Source: Planctomycetota bacterium | Lineage (GTDB): Bacteria > Planctomycetota > UBA1135 > UBA2386 | Length of the DNA: 64,000 nt | Assembly (NCBI GenBank): GCA_016716265.1 | Contig: JADJWQ010000001.1 | Location: forward strand, 1,364,001 to 1,428,000 | Direction of reading: 5' to 3' | Part shown: positions 57,880 through 64,000 of the stretch, in pieces | Position numbering within the stretch: the first letter of the stretch is position 1 | Layout: every line of letters starts with the position of its first letter | Program-made: the position numbers and the translations under genes | Notes under the pieces: model-generated | The model's input: only the letters and a program-made list of their open reading frames with translations | What the model was told of the DNA's origin: nothing | Database searches by the model: none

Positions 57880-58845
57880 ATGGCTCGACGCGATGTCCTC
57901 CAAGTCGTCCGCGGCTTCCTGATGGGTGGCGCGGACATCGTCCCGGGTGTCTCCGGCGGCACGGTCGCACTGATCCTCGGGATCTACGAGCGCCTCGTGC
58001 TCTCGATCAGTCGCTTCGACACCACGCTCGTCGCGCTGCTGCGGCGCGGCCGGCTGCGCGCCGCCGCCGAGCACGTCGACCTCCGGTTCCTCGCGTTCTT
58101 GCTGCTCGGCATCGCCACCGGGATCACGAGCCTCGCGGCCGCGATGCACCACCTGCTGCTGCATCACCACGAACGGACGCTGGCAGCGTTCTTCGGGATG
58201 ATCGTCGCGTCGACGTGGCTCGTCGCGAGGCTGATCGACCGCGTGTCGCTGACCGCCGTCGTCGGCATCGGGGCGGGCTTCGCGTTCGCCTGGTGGCTCG
58301 TCGGCCTGCCGTTCCTCGCCGACCCACCCGACCATCCGGCGTACCTGTTCGCGTGCGGCGCCGTCGCGATCTGCGCGATGATCCTGCCGGGCATCAGCGG
58401 TGCGTTCGTGCTGCTGATCCTCGGCAAGTACTTCCACGTGACCGGCATCGTGAAGGGGTTGCCGCACGGCGAGATCACCGGCCGCGACCTGCTCGACGTG
58501 GCGGCCTTCGCCCTCGGCGCGATCACCGGGATCCTCAGCTTCAGCCGCCTGCTGCGATTCCTGCTCGCGCGCTTCCACGCGCCGACGATGGCGGTGCTCG
58601 CCGGCTTCATGCTCGGCTCACTGCGCCGGATCTGGCCGTTCCAGACCGATCTGTCGCCGGACGTCGACAAGCTGCAGCTCAAGCTCTACGTCAATCGGAA
58701 CCCCGACTGGACGGCGGGCGCCACGTGGCTGACGCTGCTCGTCGCGGTACTCGCTGCCGGCTTCGTGCTCACGCTCGAGATCGTGTCGACCCGGGCGTCG
58801 CGCCGCGCGGCCGCCACCCACGCCGCAGTCCACCCGGAGGGCTGA
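57880..58845 (+). CDS. DUF368/PopT-like undecaprenyl-phosphate transporter
   Basis: 321 residues with about eight membrane helices. The N-terminal signature VRGFLMGGADIVPGVSGGTVALILGIYERL and the internal repeat AICAMILPGISGAFVLLILGKY are characteristic of DUF368. Members such as PopT move the lipid carrier undecaprenyl phosphate back across the cytoplasmic membrane so that wall and surface polymer synthesis can continue. The start at 57880 precedes the first helix. polA starts 3 bp after its stop, so the two are probably co-transcribed. The assignment of transport direction is from known relatives. Confidence 0.88.
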   Translation: MARRDVLQVVRGFLMGGADIVPGVSGGTVALILGIYERLVLSISRFDTTLVALLRRGRLRAAAEHVDLRFLAFLLLGIATGITSLAAAMHHLLLHHHERTLAAFFGMIVASTWLVARLIDRVSLTAVVGIGAGFAFAWWLVGLPFLADPPDHPAYLFACGAVAICAMILPGISGAFVLLILGKYFHVTGIVKGLPHGEITGRDLLDVAAFALGAITGILSFSRLLRFLLARFHAPTMAVLAGFMLGSLRRIWPFQTDLSPDVDKLQLKLYVNRNPDWTAGATWLTLLVAVLAAGFVLTLEIVSTRASRRAAATHAAVHPEG

Positions 58846-58848
58846 CCC

Positions 58849-61566
58849 ATGAGCCGTCGCGAGACGCTCTACCTGATCGACGGAACGGCGCTCGCCTACC
58901 GGTCCCACTTCGCGTTCGCGTCGTCCGGCAGCGGCCTTACCCGGCGCGACGGTCACCCGACCGGTGCGACGTTCGGCTTCACGATCACGCTGCGTTCCCT
59001 GCTCGAACGCGAGAAGCCGGATCGCATCGCCGTGGCGTTCGACGGCCCACGCGAGGACCTCGAGCGAACGAAGCTCTATCCGGACTACAAGTCGACCCGG
59101 GAGAAGGCACCCGACGAGCTCGTCGCACAACTCGACGACGTGCGGCGGGTCGTCGAGGCCCTCGGAATCTGCATGGTCCACAGTCCGGGCCACGAGGCCG
59201 ACGACGTCATCGGCACGCTGGCCGTGCAGGGTCGCGACGCCGGCTTCGACGTGTTCATCGTGACCGGCGACAAGGACTTCATGCAGCTCGTCGACGAACG
59301 CGTGAAGCTCTGGAACCTCAAGGCGAGCACGCGCGCACCGGAGATCATCGATGCGAAGGGTGTGGAGGAGAAGTTCGGGGTCGGGCCGGCGCGGATGATC
59401 GACCTGCTCGCGCTGATGGGTGACAGCTCGGACAACGTGCCCGGTGTGCCGAGCGTCGGCCAGAAGAAGGCTGCGAAGCTGCTCGCCGACTTCGGCTCGC
59501 TGGACGACGCGATCGCGCGCATCGACGAGGTGGGACCGCCGTCCGTGCAGAGGGCCCTGCGCGACCACGTCGAGCAGGCGCTGCTGTCGCGCCGTCTGGT
59601 GACGATCCGCACGGATCTGGCGCTGGACCGGACCGCTCTCGATCTCGGTCCGGCACAACCCGATCCTGATGCGCTGCGCACCCTGTTCCACGAGCTCGAG
59701 TTCGAGTCGCTGGTCAAGTCGCTGCCGAAGCCGAAGTCCGCGCAGATCGAGCAGGACTACCGCATCGTGACGAATGCGACCGAGCTGGACGAGCTGCTCG
59801 ACGCCCTGCGGGCCGCCGGGCGCTTCGCGGTCGACACCGAGACCACGAGTCTCGACCAGCTGCGCGCCGAGCTCGTCGGCGTCTCGTTCGCGTGGAAGCC
59901 GGGGCTCGCGTACTACGTCCCGTTCAATGCACGGCCACCGATCCTCGAGGGCGGTCGGGAAGCGCTGCTCGATGCGCTGCGCCCGGTGCTCGAGGATGCG
60001 GCGCTGCCGAAGACCGGCCAGAACGCGAAGTACGACCTGCACGTGTTCCGCAATGCCGGCATCCGGGTGGCCGGGCTCGAGTTCGACACGATGCTCGCGT
60101 CCTACCTGCTCGCTCCCGGGATCGGCGCGCACAACCTGGACGCGCTCGCGCTGCGCTACTTCGACTACGAGAAGATCCCGACCAAGGAGCTGCTCGGAAC
60201 CGGCCGCAAGCAGAAGACCTTCGACGAGGTCGACCTCGAGCTGGCGGGCCGTTACGCCGCCGAGGACGCCGACTTCACGTGGCGGCTCCGCGAGCGCATG
60301 GAGGGCGAGCTGCGCGACGCCGGGCTCACATCGTTGTTCGAGCGCCTCGAGATGCCACTGGTCGACGTCCTGCTCGACATGGAGCGCGAGGGGATCCGAC
60401 TCGATCTCGATCACCTGGGGAAGCTGGGCAAGCGACTCGCGAAGCGGATCGAGGAGCTGCAGGCACGCATCTGGGAGCGCGCCGGCAAGGAGTTCAATCT
60501 GAACTCCCCGGCACAGATCGGCGAGGTGCTGTTCGACGTGCTCCAGGTGCATCAGGCAGCCGGCATCCGGCCCCGGCGCACCAAGACCGGTCAGTGGAAG
60601 ACCGATGCAGAGATGCTCGAGCAGCTCGCGGGCCACCACGAGGTGCCGCGGCTGATCCTCGACCACCGACAGCTCACCAAGCTGCTCGGCACGTACGTCG
60701 AGACGCTTCCGCAGCTCGTCGATCCCGACACCGGTCGGGTGCACACGACGTTCAACCAGGCTGTCGCCGCGACCGGAAGGCTGTCGTCCGACAATCCGAA
60801 CCTGCAGAACATCCCGATCCGCACGGAATGGGGTCGCGAGGTGCGGCGGGCGTTCGTGCCACGGCAACGCGGCTATGTGCTCGTGTCCGCCGACTACAGC
60901 CAGATCGAGCTGCGCATCCTCGCGCACGTCGCCGAGGACCCGGGCCTGATCGAGGCGTTCGCGAACCGTGAGGACGTCCACACGCGAACGGCATCGCGCG
61001 TGCACGGCCTGCTGCCGGGCATGGTGACCCCGGAGCTGCGCAACCAGGCGAAGGTCATCAACTACGGCATCGTCTACGGCATGGGTGCGTCGCGCCTCGC
61101 CCGCGAGACGGGCATGACACCGTCCGCGGCGCGGAAGTTCATCGACGCCTACTTCGACGCGTTCCCCGGCGTGAAGCGCTGGTTGGACGGCACGCTCGCA
61201 GCGGCACGCGAGGCGCGCGAGGTCCGCACGCTGTTCGGGCGGCGCCGCCCGCTTCCCGACATCGACGCGATCAGCATGCCGCAGCGCATCGCCGCCGAAA
61301 ACATGGCGGTCAACACGCCGATCCAGGGCACTGCGGCCGACATCGTCAAGCGCGCGATGCTCACCGTGCACGGCGAGCTGGCGCGACGCGGGTTGCGCTC
61401 GCGCCTGCTGCTGCAGGTGCACGACGAGCTCGTGCTGGACGTGCCCGAGGACGAGCTCCGCGAGGTCGAAGCGCTGCTGCGGGACGCGATGCCCGGTGCG
61501 GCCGACCTGCGCGTGCCGCTCGAGGTCACGATCGGACACGGCGCGACGTGGCTCGACGCGCACTGA
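58849..61566 (+). CDS. polA: DNA polymerase I
   Basis: 905 residues with all three domains. The 5' nuclease (1-280) has LIDGTALAYRSHFAF, then KLYPDYKSTREK and VTGDKDFMQLV. The 3'-5' proofreading exonuclease is likely active: Asp329 and Glu331 in FAVDTETTSL are both present, unlike in many thermophile enzymes. The polymerase domain has the catalytic Asp682 in VSADYSQIELRIL and Asp859 in VHDELVLD; the O-helix region RNQAKVINYGIVYGMG is intact. It fills gaps and removes Okazaki primers. Its start is 3 bp after the DUF368 stop. Confidence 0.98.
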   Translation: MSRRETLYLIDGTALAYRSHFAFASSGSGLTRRDGHPTGATFGFTITLRSLLEREKPDRIAVAFDGPREDLERTKLYPDYKSTREKAPDELVAQLDDVRRVVEALGICMVHSPGHEADDVIGTLAVQGRDAGFDVFIVTGDKDFMQLVDERVKLWNLKASTRAPEIIDAKGVEEKFGVGPARMIDLLALMGDSSDNVPGVPSVGQKKAAKLLADFGSLDDAIARIDEVGPPSVQRALRDHVEQALLSRRLVTIRTDLALDRTALDLGPAQPDPDALRTLFHELEFESLVKSLPKPKSAQIEQDYRIVTNATELDELLDALRAAGRFAVDTETTSLDQLRAELVGVSFAWKPGLAYYVPFNARPPILEGGREALLDALRPVLEDAALPKTGQNAKYDLHVFRNAGIRVAGLEFDTMLASYLLAPGIGAHNLDALALRYFDYEKIPTKELLGTGRKQKTFDEVDLELAGRYAAEDADFTWRLRERMEGELRDAGLTSLFERLEMPLVDVLLDMEREGIRLDLDHLGKLGKRLAKRIEELQARIWERAGKEFNLNSPAQIGEVLFDVLQVHQAAGIRPRRTKTGQWKTDAEMLEQLAGHHEVPRLILDHRQLTKLLGTYVETLPQLVDPDTGRVHTTFNQAVAATGRLSSDNPNLQNIPIRTEWGREVRRAFVPRQRGYVLVSADYSQIELRILAHVAEDPGLIEAFANREDVHTRTASRVHGLLPGMVTPELRNQAKVINYGIVYGMGASRLARETGMTPSAARKFIDAYFDAFPGVKRWLDGTLAAAREAREVRTLFGRRRPLPDIDAISMPQRIAAENMAVNTPIQGTAADIVKRAMLTVHGELARRGLRSRLLLQVHDELVLDVPEDELREVEALLRDAMPGAADLRVPLEVTIGHGATWLDAH

Positions 61567-61574
61567 CCGCGCCT

Positions 61575-61609
61575 GACTTCCGATTCGTACGCGGTACCGA
61601 TCGGAAGTC
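61575..61609 (+). terminator. Hairpin after polA
   Basis: gacttccgat and atcggaagtc form a perfect 10-bp stem with a 15-base loop, starting 8 bp after the polA stop. No T-run follows. It is well placed to end the polA message. Confidence 0.6.
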
Positions 61610-61702
61610 TCGGAGCGGGACGACGGGTGTGGCGCACCTGCCGGGCGGTGTCGCGGCGGTCTACACTCCAGGGTCACCTCCCCCACCCCCGGCGACGACA
61701 CC

Positions 61703-62272
61703 ATGATCTTCCGCAGCGTCCTGCTTCCCGCACTCTGCGCCGCGCTGTGCGCGTCCGCCGCGCACGCCGACCGCTTCCATCTCGGACCCGCCGACCGTGC
61801 CGAGCAGATGACGGCGGGCGAGCCCGACATCGTCGAGGGCGTGCTGCTCCGCGAAGAGGACGGCCGCTACGTGATCCGGGTCGTCGGCGGCGAGATCCAG
61901 ATCGCCAAGGCGCTGGTGCGCGAGATCGAGCGCGACGACCTGACGGTCGAGGAGATCGAGCGCCGCGAGCAGGCGGCGCGCGGCTCGCTCGCCGAGGCGA
62001 ACGCGGAGCGCGAGTCGCGGCAGGCGCTCGCACAGGCCGAGCGCATGGAGCGCATCCGCGAGGTCCGCGCCGCCGAGGCGTCCGCGCGGCGCACCGCGGC
62101 GCAGCCGGCCGAGGCGAGCGTCCCGCCGCTCCCGCGCCAGGCCTACGACCCCGTGCTCGGGATCGTTCGGCCGGTGCCGAATGGCCCCGACGCGTTCGTC
62201 GTCAACCGGCTGATCCAATCGGAGCTCGGTGGCGAGATGCGCCGCGCGCTGCAGCGGCAGCGGCGGCGCTGA
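61703..62272 (+). CDS. Exported coiled-coil protein of unknown function
   Basis: 189 residues with a signal peptide (MIFRSVLLPALCAALCASAAHA). A short beta segment (VEGVLLREEDGRYVIRVVGGEIQIAKALV) looks like an SH3-like fold. A highly charged helix of about 65 residues follows, rich in Glu, Arg and Ala (EEIERREQAARG, ERESRQALAQAERME), probably coiled coil. The end is Pro-rich and then basic. It is one of the few exported proteins here without the Ala-Gln cleavage site. No family recognised. It converges with the following gene (10 bp between stops). Confidence 0.7.
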   Translation: MIFRSVLLPALCAALCASAAHADRFHLGPADRAEQMTAGEPDIVEGVLLREEDGRYVIRVVGGEIQIAKALVREIERDDLTVEEIERREQAARGSLAEANAERESRQALAQAERMERIREVRAAEASARRTAAQPAEASVPPLPRQAYDPVLGIVRPVPNGPDAFVVNRLIQSELGGEMRRALQRQRRR

Positions 62273-62282
62273 GACCAACGCG

Positions 62283-64000
62283 TCAGCGGGGCGGCCCGCC
62301 GTTCGCGAGGGCGCGGTCGGCGAGGCTGCCGACCACCGCGAGCGCGGCACCGACGCCGATCGGCGATTGCGCGGAGAACGTGATCCCGCCGCGATCGCGG
62401 TGCATGGCGAACACGACGTCCGTGAGCATGCCCTCGAGCTCGGCGGGCGTCGGCATGTCCTCCATCGTCAGCCCGAGCTCCGTATTCCGCTCGAGGAAGC
62501 CCTCCAGCAACGGCGCGTAGGCGTCGTACAGAGCTGCCAGGTTCCGACGCAATCGGACCACCTCCATCATCACCGCATTCTCGGACATCGCCCGCATTGC
62601 GGCGTAGTCGGGCTCGTCGGCGAGCGACGGGTCGGCGGGATCCGCCGCGCGACGGACCGCGGCCTTCAGCGCGCGCAGGTCGCTGGAGAACACGATCAGG
62701 TCGTCGACCTGCGTCATCGCCGGAGACAGCCGCAGACCCTCCTCCTGGATCGACGTGTACCAGACCGCCCGGCCGTCGAAGTCCACGGTCTCGAGCGGCG
62801 CGCCGCGCTCGATCAGGAAGCGCGCCAGCTTGCCGGCAGCGTCGGTGTCCTGCGCCTGCACGAACGCGAGGATCGGAGGCACGCCGGCAGGCACGCCGAG
62901 CGCGATCTGCGGCATGGTCACGGCCACGGAGACCTCCGGCCCGAGCTTCCGGAGGAAGTCGACCAGGTGCTGCGGGTCGATGCCCTCGCGGCGGAGCTCC
63001 TCGGCAGCATCCTGGAACAGCTCGCGCCGCACCTCGCTGCGCACCTCGCCGGGAAACGCATCGACGAGGTCGACGAACCGCGCAGCGATCGCATCGATGT
63101 CGATCGATTGCGACAGCGTCAACAGCGTGTCCGGCGGGCAGAAGCGGGCACCGCGCGCGGCGAGATCGTGGGACAGCAGCGCTGCCACGAATCCGGACTC
63201 GCTGTGGGTCACCTCGGCACGCATCCAGTCGAAGCTGCCGACCCCGCGGACACCCGCGCCCAGCCATAGTCCATCGACGCGCTGGATCCCGAGCGCGGTG
63301 AGGATCGGATCGGCTTCGTACGGGGCCGCCAGGAGCAGCGCATCGAACAGCGGGCCCGTGTTGACGAACACGCCGAGCAGCGCGTCGGACTGGCCACGCG
63401 CACGCGCGAGCGCCGGCACGTCGGCGAGCGACGACCCGCTGCCCCGGGCAGTGCGGACGACGTCGGCCAGGTAGTCGGGATTCGACGCCGCGACGGCCCA
63501 TCCATCGAACACCGCGGTCGCGATCGCACCGTTGCTGCTGCCCGAGCGGACCGCGTCGATCGTGACACCGGCGACGTCGAACGAGTAGCGCTCCGCCCGC
63601 GGCGCTTCGTTCCCCACCATGCGGAGGAAGGTGCCGACCAGCTTCGCGCCGGCGTCGCCGCCGCGCAGCGCGAGCGCGAGGCTCGGCATCGGGTCCTCGT
63701 CGAAGAACGTGACGCGCGAGACACCGAGGGCGACCGGGCCGCGCAGGCCCTCGCGCACGTCGGCGCGGGTCAGCCCGAGCTCGCCGAGCCCGCGGTCGAG
63801 CTCCGGCACGACCTCGGTGGCGAGCATCCGGTCGAAGTCGGTGCCCTGCGAGCGGACCAGCAGGCGCTCGGCCAGCCCGAGCAGCTCGTAGCCCGCGGCC
63901 GCCTCGCGGCACGCATCGAGACCGGCGAACTCGACCATCCCGTAGCTGCCAGCGGGGAACAGCCGCGCCGGATCCGCGGCGCGCGGCGGCGGGTCGCCGG
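62283..64000 (-). CDS. DUF3352-like protein, 5' end beyond the window
   Basis: At least 572 residues; the frame stays open past the last internal ATG (63938) to the right edge, and the codons there read DPARLFPAGSYGMVEFAGLD, which looks like normal coding, so the true start is outside. The sequence alternates hydrophobic strands and helices of the type seen in DUF3352-like proteins, which often have a signal peptide and open with a phrase about residues being assigned as a value (PAGSYGMVEF here). Later parts include AVTMPQIALGVPAGVPPILAFV and QVDDLIVFSSDLRALKAAV. No catalytic site is recognised. The family name is tentative. Confidence 0.6.
   Translation of the reverse strand, partial: GDPPPRAADPARLFPAGSYGMVEFAGLDACREAAAGYELLGLAERLLVRSQGTDFDRMLATEVVPELDRGLGELGLTRADVREGLRGPVALGVSRVTFFDEDPMPSLALALRGGDAGAKLVGTFLRMVGNEAPRAERYSFDVAGVTIDAVRSGSSNGAIATAVFDGWAVAASNPDYLADVVRTARGSGSSLADVPALARARGQSDALLGVFVNTGPLFDALLLAAPYEADPILTALGIQRVDGLWLGAGVRGVGSFDWMRAEVTHSESGFVAALLSHDLAARGARFCPPDTLLTLSQSIDIDAIAARFVDLVDAFPGEVRSEVRRELFQDAAEELRREGIDPQHLVDFLRKLGPEVSVAVTMPQIALGVPAGVPPILAFVQAQDTDAAGKLARFLIERGAPLETVDFDGRAVWYTSIQEEGLRLSPAMTQVDDLIVFSSDLRALKAAVRRAADPADPSLADEPDYAAMRAMSENAVMMEVVRLRRNLAALYDAYAPLLEGFLERNTELGLTMEDMPTPAELEGMLTDVVFAMHRDRGGITFSAQSPIGVGAALAVVGSLADRALANGGPPR

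Noticed and set aside
58618..61830. Very long open frame on the minus strand across polA and the DUF368 gene
   Set aside because: It is a shadow caused by high GC and third-position bias. The plus strand carries unmistakable polA and DUF368 motifs, while the minus frame is Arg/His/Leu-rich with no domain.

Overview
The window is about 64 kb of very GC-rich bacterial DNA, densely coding with short intergenic gaps. No rRNA, tRNA, CRISPR array, prophage or insertion sequence was recognised. It most resembles a chromosome of a Planctomycetota-like bacterium. This is inferred from the many exported kelch, FG-GAP and beta-helix proteins, a recurring C-terminal module ending in a Leu-Thr/Ser-Asn-Gly-Leu type motif, a kinase-TPR-GAF-sigma54 activator, and signal peptides that nearly all end in Ala-Gln. 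The species cannot be named from the sequence alone.

Left part (1-23.6 kb), accessory and exported functions. A truncated YtcJ-like amidohydrolase is divergent from a small exported protein. About 9.7 kb downstream the small-protein gene is repeated almost perfectly, with a deleted, decayed remnant of the amidohydrolase beside it, so the pair was duplicated as a unit. Between the copies lie a three-gene minus-strand cassette (beta-helix protein, kelch protein, membrane-anchored protein), a small secreted protein and an ECF sigma factor. Next come an MntA-HepT toxin-antitoxin pair, the large kinase/sigma54 activator, three exported proteins (one kelch) and one cytoplasmic protein of unknown function.

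Middle part (23.6-45.2 kb), mixed metabolism and surface proteins. It holds a sugar nucleotidyltransferase, a TRAM-domain RNA (uracil-5) methyltransferase, a GT39-like membrane glycosyltransferase and an FG-GAP lipoprotein. A thiamine-thiazole cluster follows (thiS, thiG), coupled by 4-nt overlaps to a CPBP membrane protease and a gamma carbonic anhydrase, with a nitrilase upstream. Then come an RlmI-like methyltransferase overlapping a PIG-L deacetylase, an M14 carboxypeptidase, an esterase-GH97 glycosidase pair and two GNAT acetyltransferases.

Right part (45.2-64 kb), core information processing. The nusA-infB-ylxP-rbfA operon has a readable promoter and an early hairpin in its leader. After it come an exported serine hydrolase, selD and selA, divergent recJ, a DUF368/PopT-like lipid carrier transporter and polA. 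selD contains an in-frame TGA exactly at the catalytic Cys/Sec position, followed by a SECIS-like hairpin, so it is read as a selenoprotein next to the selenocysteine synthase selA. The window ends in an exported hypothetical gene and a gene that runs off the right edge.

The most interesting signals are the Sec-containing SelD, the C-terminal module shared by six otherwise unrelated exported proteins (a possible sorting or anchoring tag), the uniform Ala-Gln signal-peptide ends, the duplicated gene pair with one decayed partner, and a set of short tandem repeats placed at gene boundaries.
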